The notes beneath the pieces were generated by a model. That model was not told where the DNA came from. It saw nothing but the letters and a program-made list of their open reading frames with translations, and ran no database searches. Source: Tomocerus qinae (taxonomy: Eukaryota > Arthropoda > Collembola > Entomobryomorpha > Tomoceridae). Taken from it: a stretch of DNA of 64,000 nt. Position 1 is the stretch's first letter. Every line of letters starts with the position of its first letter. Shown in pieces: positions 12,901 to 22,939 of the stretch. The position numbers and the translations under genes were made by a program. Location of the stretch: contig CM034546.1 of the NCBI GenBank assembly GCA_020055645.1, positions 77,810,001 to 77,874,000 of the forward strand, read 5' to 3'.

Positions 12901-15678
12901 GAATCCATTTTGGAGAGGGCATTTCCCATATCGATCTGTTTTTGAGCTATTTTAAGCACCAAAGGAGATGCCGTTCGGTCGACCATAAAATCTAAGTGCT
13001 TCGTATATAGAAAGTTGAGGTCATTTTCGCCTCTTTTCAAACTGAAATAAATACCGTTGTTCTCGGTCCAATAAATACCGTGAGCACCACAGTGTTCCGA
13101 TTCTATTCGGATGGGGTGGTTGTTCATAAGAATTTCTCGTGCATATTCTCTTTCTATTTTCTGCTCTTCGGTATATCCTGATTCGTCGAGTTCCCCCGTT
13201 GTAGGGTTTACTTTCATTAGATTGCTATATCCCAACTTACAATAGGCTCCTTCAGTTGCAATAGCAGGAGGAAAAACCAGTATTTTTTGGAAGTCTTTGT
13301 GAAACATGCAAGGGTCGTCTCCGAAAATAATCAATGATGTGGCATTGACAAACAACTTTTCTCGAGGGTCCCAGTAAGGAGCCATGAAAAGTTGCATCCA
13401 CGGTTTGCGATAATAATCGTCTGGGTTTCCCATCAGCTGGATCGCCTGTAGCTGATCACAGGGGCAAATTTTACTTTGTTAATTAGTTATTTAAAACGTC
13501 AAAAATATTATATAATTTGAGTTCTAAGACCATTCCATAATATATAAAATTAACAATTGGGCTAAACGGTCGACTTGTGCACCTTCTTTCATTTCCCTAC
13601 AGAGAAAGTTCTGAAATTTTAGCACTGTACAGATAAATGTGAAGCAAAAGGTCGTGTCATCATTTAAGACATCATTGCAAATGAGCTTATTGGTGATCAG
13701 AACTAGGGCATCCAGTCTCGGGTAGTTTTGGCCAGTCCCGGGAAATGAGACTTCCCGGGAATTTCCCGGGAAATTCCCGAGACTGAAGAATTCCTACATT
13801 TAGCACTAAAAATTTCCAAATTTTTATTTAAAAATGGTGAATATTTTATTTATTTTAATGCCGTCAACAAAACTTGGATTAAAATTTTTATTGCAATAAT
13901 GTGACTAGCCTTTAATGCAATAAATTTCAATTTATACCTATGAATTTATTCCAGAAACGAAAAAAGAAGTCTCACTTATCCAGCTGGTTCTGTTGGCGTG
14001 TTGTATACTCTAAATGACATTTCAGAAGCACGACTAGGCACATACTAAATACGCTACGCTACGGCTACCACCTATGGCATACTATCTAATACTAATCGTC
14101 GGGTGTTAGATGTGTATTAGTTAGATCATTAGATAAAATTATCATGTCTTGTGGGTAGAAAACTGGTAGAAATGCCATTGAATATAATGTTTCTGCTCTT
14201 CTAGGACTAATTCTTAAATAAATATTTAAATTAATAGCTATAATATAAGACTGTGATCATTCTAAAGAGATTTTGAATTCTTTTTTGTCATTATTATCGA
14301 TGTCAAATAAAATTTCATTGGCTGGGTTTGCTTACGTGATGCAGTCAGTATTTTCTCGGTTTCAAAGAAATAGGATATTAGGGGAAGGGGGTCCTTCTTA
14401 AATTTTCACTGTGCTTTTGAGTCATTTAAATTTGCTAAAAGTTAAATGGCTTTTAAGATTTGTAATTGACTGGCAAGGTAAACCTAGAATTCGATGGAAC
14501 GGATTAGCTGTCTTGTTTAGTAAATACACCCTAATTGGAAAATTGTGTTAGACATATTTAAATATTTCAATAAAGGTTTGACAATTAATAAATAAAATAA
14601 TATTGGGAGTAGAAACATAAGTTACTAATAATACCTTTCACACTCACATGCTAATAGTCTATAGCGTAAATATTTTCAAAACCAATTTTTATGAAAAATA
14701 TTGTTCTCTAAAATGTTTAAATTAAGTTTTTGAGTCAGTTAGGCTACTATCAATATGGTACTGTTTCCTTGAATCAGTAAATTTTAAAATGCAAACCCCT
14801 TAGGTGGGCAAATAATCCAAATTTTACAGAATTTCTTGTTAATTATTCCTCATTAACATCGAATATTGAAATTCTAGATATTGTGAGCTATTTCTTATTC
14901 TTATGTAAATATTTTGGCCCCCATTAAAGCTCATCATGATGTGTGTTTTGGCCCGTAGACCAGTATCAAAATCATAGCCCATCATAAACAAATAGATTAA
15001 GTATATAGTAAAAGCAGTTAAGCGCATAAACATAGTAAAATAGCACAAAGTATGTTTCTGTACTTTATTTCAGATCGGAATGTGCAGTGTTTGAGTTACC
15101 AGGTCCAGAATTTTATCATCATGTTCAAAGTTAGATTTTGGTGTTTATGAAAAAAACCGAAAGACTAAGCCAAACTTTTTACTTCTGTAGAGTAAATATT
15201 TTGATATTATTGTTAATGTAAATAAAGTTAAATTACCACTCGATGTGATTTGTTGTGCATGGCTGCACTTCCGGGTGGAACGTTGTACATTTCACATTTG
15301 TGATTATAGACCTGCATCATGGGGGTTTCGTAAACAAGACCATGGGTTGTCGTGTTGCTAAAGTACAGGAATGCCCTACGAATCCGCTTTTCAATTAAGA
15401 ATATTCTAATATTTAAATCAAAGAAAAATATTTCCTTACGGTCCGTGGATGCAAATGTAGACATTGACAAGTGTTCCAACATTATAGAAACGAAGAAAAT
15501 TTGGGTCTGCAGGAAATACCATTTGCCTTCCCCCTTGACCACCCTGGAAAACCATTACGTAGGGTTTGTATACCTCAGTCAGGGGGTTTGCATCGCAAAC
15601 ATCGGAGTATGACTGTTGACTTGCACCCAATCCTTCAAATAGTATTTTGAAAAGGAAAATGTACACAAGAACTTCCAT
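9926..15678 (-). CDS. Copy B of unrecognised seven-exon secreted protein, 805 residues, intact
   Basis: Exons on the minus strand: 15678-15440, 15375-15237, 13451-12260, 11263-11003, 10879-10761, 10615-10371 and 10148-9926. All six introns are GT-AG and every phase agrees, giving 2418 nt including the stop. Residues 1-20 look like a signal peptide (MEVLVYIFLFKILFEGLGAS). Exons 1-2 form a small Cys-containing N-terminal region (residues 1-126, YKPYVMVFQGGQGGRQMVF). Exon 3 (127-523) is a large domain starting LQAIQLMGNPDDYYRKPWMQ, with a charged, probably coiled-coil stretch from about residue 293. Exons 4-7 form a C-terminal region rich in aromatic residues with scattered Cys (WVIDWQYKMF; NGGLEHNYFINGKFAGKP). 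I do not recognise the family. Copies A and C are broken, so B is probably the functional member in view. Intron 2 is 1785 bp and holds a possible alternative first exon. Confidence 0.75.
13726..13787. repeat. Short GC-rich hairpin repeat
   Basis: CAGTCTCGGG and CCCGAGACTG bracket a run of CCCGGGAA units within intron 2 of copy B. It can fold on itself almost completely. It lies in a block of about 1.1 kb (13.7-14.9 kb) that is private to copy B; the equivalent place in copy C holds about 140 bp of unrelated sequence. Confidence 0.4.
14839..15048 (-). CDS. Possible alternative first exon or embedded small secreted ORF in intron 2 of copy B
   Basis: A 69-residue open frame starts with a hydrophobic leader (LTAFTIYLIYLFMMGYDF) followed by THIMMSFNGGQNIYIRIR, which echoes YVMVFQGGQGGRQMVF of exon 1. 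It might be a duplicated first exon used by an alternative promoter, or a decayed paralogue. The copy-C counterpart (about 47460-47600) keeps the leader but becomes frameshifted. The resemblance is weak and by eye only. Confidence 0.25.
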   Translation of the reverse strand: MCYFTMFMRLTAFTIYLIYLFMMGYDFDTGLRAKTHIMMSFNGGQNIYIRIRNSSQYLEFQYSMLMRNN

Positions 15679-16136
15679 AGTCTTTCTATTACAACTTTAC
15701 AACTTAAAATCAGCTTCGGAACTTTTAAACCTTTGTTATCATTTTCACATTGGTAAATATGGCTACTATAGGCTAAAAATAGGTCTAGTATAATCTAATA
15801 GAAAAATGAGTAGAATGAATGCCAATAGATATTTACTTGAGGGGTCAGTGACACTTTATTAGCCTACTTTGTTATAGCTAATACCTATGTTACAAAATTA
15901 CCATTCTTTATGCTTCAAACAATCACATTACAATGATAATATTATTTACATGACACGGTCTTATTAATTTGAACAAGGGTGTTAATTCTGACATAAAAAG
16001 AGTTATAATTCGTTTGCTTTATTGAAGATGTTGCAGGAAACGTATTATAATAATTCATTGCAAAAAATTCCGATGAATGATGGAGATGAAAATAATTCAG
16101 TCTACCAATTTATGGCAACTAGTCCTGAGACTGAAT

Positions 16137-16300
16137 CAGGCACGTATCCAGGAATTTGATAAAGAGAGGGCACACCAAAATATATTGGTAAAATTGTGAT
16201 AATTATTTTTGTATATTTAACCTTTTTTGACAAAACAATCGCCTTTTTCTGTGAATTTAGTGGGGGCGGGCTCCAGCTTCCCTTCTGGATACGTGTCTAG
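16137..16300. mobile_element. hAT-type MITE (left-arm copy)
   Basis: Ends CAGGCACGTATCC and GGATACGTGTCTAG are inverted repeats flanked by imperfect ACTGAAT/ACTGGAT. The same family is at 24894-25080 (perfect 8-bp duplication) and in the right arm near 46249-46410. Presence in both arms dates this insertion before the duplication. Confidence 0.55.
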
Positions 16301-16425
16301 ACTGGATACAGCGGGAACTAAAAGACCCATTCGCAGGAATTTCGCGAAAAATTTAACATTTTAATGAATATTATTCAGCCGTTTAAGTTCATTAACTTAT
16401 ATTTTACTGCTATTTAAGAATTTTA

Positions 16426-16624
16426 ATGGATTTTATGAATTTAAAGGTTGTAGCAATGGTTGGAGTAGGGAATATCGGATACTTGGCAAATACTATCCGT
16501 CGAATTTGTGAGACTTCTAAGGCAAGATCGATGGGAATCTTTGTACAATGAGGCTCCTCCGGCACTCAAGCCGATGGCTTTGGTAGATACCGTGTGCATA
16601 GTGCGTACCTGCTTTAGTCGCTTT
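16426..16624 (+). pseudogene. Fragment of the small 87-residue ORF
   Basis: The start MDFMNLKVVAMVGVGNIGYLA and on to RRICETSKA matches 8896-9159, then a four-base insertion (ATCG) breaks the frame. Sequence matching the parent continues to the GCGTACCTGCTTTAGTCGC stretch. The mirrored fragment is at 45920-46125. Confidence 0.65.
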
Positions 16625-16709
16625 TGATGCATGCAGATAATAATATATTTTATATAGTTCTCTATTTATAGTGTTTCAATGGGCTTAGTCTACTCACCGC
16701 GCACGCACC

Positions 16710-17985
16710 GGTCTCATGGCGATGATAGCGCATATTCCACAGACAAGTGGTACGGAGTACGCCAACAGCTTTGTTTGCTTCTGAATTGATGATCTCAAGA
16801 CGTCTGTAGAGGGCTAGTGCCTTTTTTGGATTTTTATTCAGATATCCTTTGACTTTCGAAACATATTCGTCGTCATTTGTTCCATTCAGAACCGTGAGCC
16901 AATACTCGGTGATGTTGAGATAGATTATCCCGAATATGCAGGTGAAGACGAGGGTGCACTAGACAATGCAGCCAATGTAAATGCAAACAAAGAAAATCAA
17001 AATCTTAATGTAGACTTGATAATCTTCATACAGTCAAGGGAGGTGGTCTATGACAAATCTTTGGAGGGGATCCACAGGTGCAGCCACCGAAAGAAGAGCT
17101 CCACAAATTGCTGAAAGGATTGTTCCAGGAAGCATATGTATTTCAGCAGTTTTTCGTACTTCCGAATTTTTTCCTCCATTTGGTTCTCTTCATTGACAAT
17201 CCTATAGCCAAATCTTTAAATAATAGTCGAGAAATGATTAATCTGTGGTATTACATATTTATTACACTTATTAATTCATCAGATTTACAAAAACTTAATG
17301 GTAAGGTCAGCAGCCTAAAAGGCCTTTTGTATGTAAATTGTGGTAGCCAAAAGTGTGTGGTAGGGTTTAGTAAAAGACATTCAGGCAAAAAAGTAATTCA
17401 TTCAGAAATAACCCCTCTGAATAAATTGGGTAAATATAGGTTCACGAAGAAATCTAGCTAATATTGAATTATATCAATTGTTCCCCACAATGAAACCGAT
17501 GTTTATCACAATTCATTTGACGAATCATTCAAAACGGTCATTGAAAACTTTTGTTAACGAATGGAAAAAGCCCGAGTAAAAATACCATGTATTGTAACTA
17601 GTAATTATTATAGCAGTGACTCACCTTTCATTGCTTTGTCATGGAAAATCGTTTTCCTTTCGATCTGATTCAGGTACACGAGGTTGACGCAATTCAACAT
17701 GATGGAAACCAGAAGGATGAGATAGTAGAAAATGTACAGGACGACTTGGTAAAATTTGAAATTGTCGTCAGGGTGAAACAATTCCACCAAAAGTCTGCCT
17801 GTACAATAGAGCAGAACAAAAGATCCAAAAATCTGCACAGAGATATTATGGAACTGGGCCAATTTGTTTGAATTCTTGTAGATGTAGAATGTGGCTTTGC
17901 CGTAATGAAAAAGTGAAATTATAAAAATATTTTCGTAAAAGTAGAAATAATCTTCAATTGCTTTAAAAGCTTCACTTGTAGCCAT
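16710..17985 (-). pseudogene. Decayed 7TM chemoreceptor
   Basis: The first exon 17985-17625 is open (MATSEAFKAIEDYFYFYENI onward, with four hydrophobic stretches) and ends at a good donor, AAAG|GTGAGT. Downstream coding remains in broken pieces: one frame reads NQMEEKIRKYEKLLKYICFL then stops near 17055; another reads LYEDYQVYIKILIFFVCIYI, meets TAG where Trp is expected near 16970, and continues CTLVFTCIFGIIYLN...EYWLTVLNGTN to RYHRH near 16720. Order and composition match Gr/Or C-terminal halves. The frame changes and stops make this a pseudogene unless bases are wrong. The inner breakpoint of the inverted duplication falls at its last recognisable exon. Confidence 0.6.
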
Positions 17986-18425
17986 CTTATCTTACAATAC
18001 CGACTACCGATTGTCGACTAACATCGTCAGGCAATAGGAATGACAAATAATTTAATTTATAATATTCGTATGGCCTTCAGCCTTCTCATTTTCGATGTGA
18101 ATGTTTTATGAATAATATTATATGAATGGGAACTTATTTTGTACAGGGAGCTCAACAAGTCTTTTAATGGCTTTGATGGTTCGAAGTTCGAATACGTAAA
18201 GCTAATAAATACAAGATTACGGTGGATGGAATATGATGGGTGGTTAAAATTGGACAAAATCTATTTCTTCCATGACAAAAGTAGACAAAATCAGTTTCTT
18301 CCTGGACAAAAGCGGAGAAAACTAATTTCACCCTGGACAGTATTAGGTATTAGTCATTTCGTTTGGACAATATACAACTATACAACCCTGCTGTAATGTA
18401 AATTACTTTTATGGAGCATTGATAC

Positions 18426-19005
18426 CAGTGTACAAAATTTACCCCTTTTTGGTTTTTTTACTATCACAGTGTGGTAAAAATGCACTTAATGGTAAAAATG
18501 CATTTAATGCCAAAAGTGATAAATTTTAGCGATTGATGAATCAGCTTTAATACATACACACAAGACTCGCTAAACTATTGGTTTTAAAACTTAATTTCCT
18601 ATGAATTATTTTCAATTAGCCCATTAATTAATCAAATTAATCCTATTTATTTGATTGTTTACTGAAAGTTATAAAAGCAATATTACTAAAGCCAAGAATA
18701 ATACATTTGGTATCGCAAATTTAAAATTTATGAGTGTGGCAATATTGCAATTAATTTTTCAATCGGCAAATAAAAGGGTGATTAGTGCCCCCCAACTGTT
18801 GAATCCAACCCTGATGGATGAACACTTATAAATATGTGTCAACAATCATCAGCAGATACGCTATTTCATAGTCTGGCACCGAAATTTAAATAAAACTATT
18901 TGTTACCATTGATACCATTTACCACAGTACTTTATGGATGGTGGTATTTACTATTAAATACCATTAAAAACCACTTACCACTGGTAAATCGTATTATGTA
19001 CACTG
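18426..19005. mobile_element. hAT-type TIR element, 580 bp
   Basis: CAGTGTACAAAATTTACC on the left and GGTAAATCGTATTATGTACACTG on the right form imperfect inverted ends, flanked by a perfect 8-bp duplication ATTGATAC (18418-18425 and 19006-19013). The interior has repeated GGTAAAAATGCA-like units and no transposase frame. Non-autonomous. Confidence 0.7.
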
Positions 19006-19084
19006 ATTGATACATGCGGTTAATTTTACGAGAAACAATTACACACACTGTGCTACTTGCTACTATGTGCGTGCGTCAGGGCGT

Positions 19085-19160
19085 ACAGGTCTGTCTAGTG
19101 GTCTAAACAGCCGCTTCTCAGGCTGAGGTCTGGAGTTCGAATCTCTGGAGCGCCTAAGGT
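19085..19160 (+). repeat. tRNA-like head of a possible SINE
   Basis: TAGTGGTCTAA resembles a pol III A box, and GAGTTCGAATC, about 40 bases on, resembles a B box (GGTTCGAATCC). The acceptor and anticodon stems do not close as a proper tRNA. The following 500 bases are unusually GC-rich for this window, consistent with a tRNA-derived SINE or a fragment of a longer retroelement. No target duplication was found. Confidence 0.35.
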
Positions 19161-19886
19161 CTTAAAGGTAGTAGTCTGGAGCAGGGAGAAGCTGTCATTT
19201 CGTTATTCGTTATTAGCATTGATTTGCCTATCTTAGTGACAATATGATTATCTATCAATGCCCTATCTGTAGTGTATAGGTCGTCTGTTGGTCTGTATAC
19301 GTGCTACGAGTTCTACCTAGCACAAGTCTGGACATTGGACAATGGGATGCACAGATGCACATGAGGTAATAAGGTGGGTTGAAGTTGACTGCCATAAGTG
19401 ATTTGAAGGTGGTCACTGGCGGTCGGCTTACATGTCCCGGTCCCTCTCTGCCTGCTCACCAGATCGAGTTGCGGGACAGTGTTGAGTCGTTCCGTCTCAT
19501 GGTTCAGTAATCTTCACCAAGTCTCTTCGTGTAAGTCTGTACCCTTAGTAAAGTTGTTCCGGGAGTCACTGCAAGTAAGCTCTCGCGGCTTCAGCGGTAG
19601 CATAGCTATACTAATCAATAGTAGTAGCCGCGCTCTCCCCTTAACACACACTCACACATGTCGTGCGTCAATTATTTTATTAGCAATCCCACCTAGCCCC
19701 TGGGTCTTAGTGTATTGATTACAAGATTGAAAGATAGCATTTCCCATGTTTAAGCTGGCAAAGAGTAGGATCTCGCCCCAACGTGTTTTGTAACATTATT
19801 TTATAGCTCATAATCACATTAAGGGTTCAGAATGGATGATGCCTAGATGATGCCTATAGCCGTAATATTATGAATACGTTGCAATA

Positions 19887-20641
19887 GCTCCCGTATTGGA
19901 CTAGCTCCCCTATTGTAATAGCTCCCCGTTGGACTAGCTCCCTATTGTAATAGCTCTCCGTTGGACCTGCTCCCTATTACATTAGCTCCCCTTTTAGACC
20001 TGCTCCCGGCATGGGAAATGAGGAGAAACGGCAGAATGAAAATCGAAGCTACAAAATTTAGCAACTTGAGATGTGATTACAATAAATTATATTGGAAAAC
20101 AGTTCCATGAATCACATACATTCAATTATTATTTGGATGTACTAATAATAAATACCGAAAGTGCTGCACAAAAGCAATAAATATTTGCTGTTATAGCCCC
20201 CGCCTAAATTGTTAGTAAAGGAAAGGACTGGGGTAAGGAAAAATGGTATAAACGAGATCGGTCACTACTATTAATTACTTGAACAACCAAAAGTGACAGT
20301 TTAAATCCCACCAGTTTTTTTTGCATACCGCTCCTGTCATTCTACTGAAACTTTTTTGAAACAGTAAATGGACAAACAATTGTTTACTTCAAGTACAGGT
20401 AAACAGTTTACAGACATCAGGAGTTTCCCATTACAATATTGGAATCCCATAGTTTCATCAATCATTCCCATTCCGTTCCACCTCCACGTATTAAGTTACA
20501 CTTAAGGTTTATAGTTCGATATTCGTTCTGCCGTTTCTTCTCATTCTCATATCGGGAGCAGGTCCAACGGGGAGCTATTACAATAGGGAGCTAGTCCAAC
20601 GGGGAGCTATTACAATAGGGGAGCTAGTCCAATACGGGAGC
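19887..20641. mobile_element. TIR element of 755 bp with repeat-built ends
   Basis: The two ends are inverted copies of about 130 bp made of short units (GGGGAGCTATTACAATAGGG and variants), flanked by TA. The inner part of each end matches through CTGCCGTTTCTTCTCATT and its complement. No coding sequence. Ends built of tandem units resemble small foldback elements; TA flanks suggest a Tc1/mariner-type mobiliser. Confidence 0.55.
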
Positions 20642-20815
20642 TAATGTGTTGATACCAATATTATCAGATAGATTAATCAAATTATATTATAATCTATTTA
20701 AGTAAACGTGGTTCAACTAAAACCCTAGGGAAAATTCCATTTCATAATTTATTTACAGACAGGCCTTGCTGATCAGTTTAAGTATTAAAAAATCCCAGAT
20801 TTTCTTTTTCTTGAA

Positions 20816-20945
20816 AGATGACAATGACTGAGTATAAACGAGCTTAGATGTTTTAAAGATAATAGACGATTTGAACATTGTACATTCAATTTAATTGGAC
20901 AATTTATTCACATTTCGGCTTGTATGACAATGAATGTCCATATTG
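20816..20945 (+). pseudogene. Decayed LRAT gene fragment
   Basis: Nucleotides encoding TEYKRA, then a stretch similar to LLKIIDELDIVEFN, then YSHFGLYDNE follow the order of the N-terminal half of the LRAT gene at 8356, with several stops between. It ends before the region of the catalytic Cys. It shows that LRAT copies once extended into the middle block. Confidence 0.6.
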
Positions 20946-21215
20946 TATCTTGTCTACGACGGTTTTGGCTGGTTCATGGAAATCGCTTTACAGGCATTTC
21001 GTGTTTTGGATGATTTTTGCTTTTACGATACCCCATTCTGTTGATATTGCCTATTTTAATGAAACGAAAAAACTGATAATTCATTTTCGAAATTCTGTCA
21101 CTTCTTTTTGCCAACATGTTGAATCTTTTGTCGACCACTTGTCATTTAATTTTTTGATATGCCACAATTAGTCAAGCAGCCATTTTTCTTAATTTTACTC
21201 CCACTCTAATCCACA

Positions 21216-21361
21216 CATAACCGGCTTTTTTACATTTTAGCCAGGAGGCCATTTTATCCGGATAAAATGGATAGTAGCTAAAATGGTCAAATTTACATGT
21301 GTTTTCATTTTAGCCTGGATAAAACCATTTTAGCCACTTGCCGGTGGCTAGTCAAACACTG
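21216..21361. mobile_element. hAT-type MITE, 146 bp
   Basis: Flanked by the perfect 8-bp duplication AATCCACA (21208-21215 and 21362-21369). The right end reads GCCGGTGGCTAGTCAAACACTG, related to the end of the 45597-45845 element. The left end appears to have lost its outermost bases. The interior is made of CATTTTAGCC-type inverted units. Confidence 0.65.
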
Positions 21362-22337
21362 AATCCACATTCTAAAATCAATACAATAATTGTTCATACA
21401 CAATGATATTCTGGTGAAACTGTGCACCAGCCGTAAACAATGGCTTTGCAAAAAATTGGCATGCTCGGATGATTAATACTTTAAATTACAGTACCTGGCA
21501 TTCAAATAATAATTTTACCCCGTCATGAATCCAACCAACATAATTTTCTCTCGAATTGAGTGTTTAATTCAATGGGAATAATTTATAACGGTACGAAAGG
21601 AATGACGGTGAAAAAATAAAATTTCGAATGAGAAATGCCCATTGTTAAGTTAAGATTAACTCTTACTTTACTAGATCACACAGTTGCAACTGTGCAACTA
21701 ATTGCACGTTCTTTGTATTATATTGAGTGATACCACACGCAAAGTGAATACCTAATACGTAAGTATCCTAGAGTTGAACCGAGATATTTTTGACATTTAC
21801 CAAAATAGATTTCGCGTTGCAGAAACTCGGCTAACTTTTGTGTGAACATGTAGATTTCGAAATTGAGAAAACTAGTGGTTTTCATTTAAATACTGAAATA
21901 CTGGTTATTTATACCATTCTAATGAACTTATTGTCTCACTCCCATTCTGTAGAACAAATGAAGTATGAAAACGGAAGCATTATGCTTCAAAGTTTTTTTT
22001 ACCCTATTTCGATCCCAAGAGAGGACGGAAAAATGGTTTTCGGTGGGGTCGATGTTTTAAAAACAATATATAATCGTGCGAAAATTTTTGTTGATTTGAG
22101 AAAAAATTTTGTTTTTCTTGAATGTCGGGTGGAGTCCAGGCACATAATATGACACACTTCTCCGTCCGTCTAATGTCGAGTGTCGTTCCAAAGAAATAAA
22201 CCTTGAATTATAATTTCATCATTTCCTTGACTATGGAAATTGTACCTGAGTGAGGAGTCATAAAGCAACCGATTGATCTTTCACCTAGAGTTTTGTTTGG
22301 AACCTTGAAGAAACGCATTCCTTTTACAATAGGCTTA

Positions 22338-22427
22338 ATGCATTTTTTGTTTTGTGTACGAAATAGCCTTACTGCACTACTTGTTTAATGCACTAAGGCT
22401 ATTTCGTACACAAAACAAAAAATGCAT
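22338..22427. repeat. Perfect 34-bp inverted repeat (hairpin)
   Basis: 22338-22371 and 22394-22427 are exact reverse complements (ATGCATTTTTTGTTTTGTG onward) separated by 22 bases. It would form a strong cruciform or RNA stem. No duplication flanks it. It may be a MITE remnant or a structured 5' element upstream of the ionotropic receptor. Confidence 0.6.
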
Positions 22428-22939
22428 TTGAGGCTATTATGAAAGTCATAATTTTTTAAACAGTGTAATATACTTTTTTCAAAACAAAAACATTTCAAAA
22501 TCATTTCGAAGAAAACATTCCAAGAACAAAAACATATTATTCAAAACTTCGTTTAAAAACGAGTAGAAGTTTTGTCTGTATTGTATTCAAATTCAAAATA
22601 TTGAACTCTGCTTACTTGTCCTATTTCCTTCCTATTTTAACGAACAGGTGCAAGATAAAGAAAAAATACATCGTTTGCACGTACAGTTGCATGTCGTGTA
22701 TGTAATTTTATTTGTATTCTATTGAAGAATATATTATTATATCTACCAATCTATCTGTGAGGATTCTATAAATATTTGGCTTGCCCACTTCATTATTGAC
22801 CTTAGTAGATGACCTTGAATTAAAATGTACGCGCCTACTACTTAACGAACCCAAATTATTTACCTTGTAGAAATGAAAATCCGTTTTAATGCAGTAGGAG
22901 CATAATGATCACCAGTGTATAAAAATTTACTCTGAGAAT

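Larger units (their letters stand above)
6337..16721 (+). repeat. Left arm of large inverted duplication
   Basis: Order and sequence from chemoreceptor exon 2 through LRAT, small ORF, copy B and the small-ORF fragment recur in reverse complement at 45571-62486. In the 223-nt last exon of the seven-exon gene I count 11 differences between arms, about 95% identity. The outer edge (6337, GGTGGC) is where the other arm switches to Polinton sequence. The inner edge (16721, CACCGGTCTCAT) falls at the end of the chemoreceptor pseudogene. Confidence 0.85.

Noticed and set aside
9926-15678. Assignment of the seven-exon gene to secreted DNA/RNA non-specific nucleases
   Set aside because: The N-terminal block faintly resembles the start of those proteins, but no DRGH-type catalytic motif is found in any exon.
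17078-17461. 127-residue plus-strand frame
   Set aside because: Partly antisense to chemoreceptor pseudogene exons; the rest shows no motif.
19105-19160. Functional tRNA gene
   Set aside because: Promoter-box-like motifs are present, but the anticodon and acceptor stems do not pair as required.
21838-22152. 104-residue frame upstream of the ionotropic receptor
   Set aside because: It has hydrophobic and YPISIP segments that faintly recall receptor N-termini, but no motif and no splice connection to 22940 that I can support.
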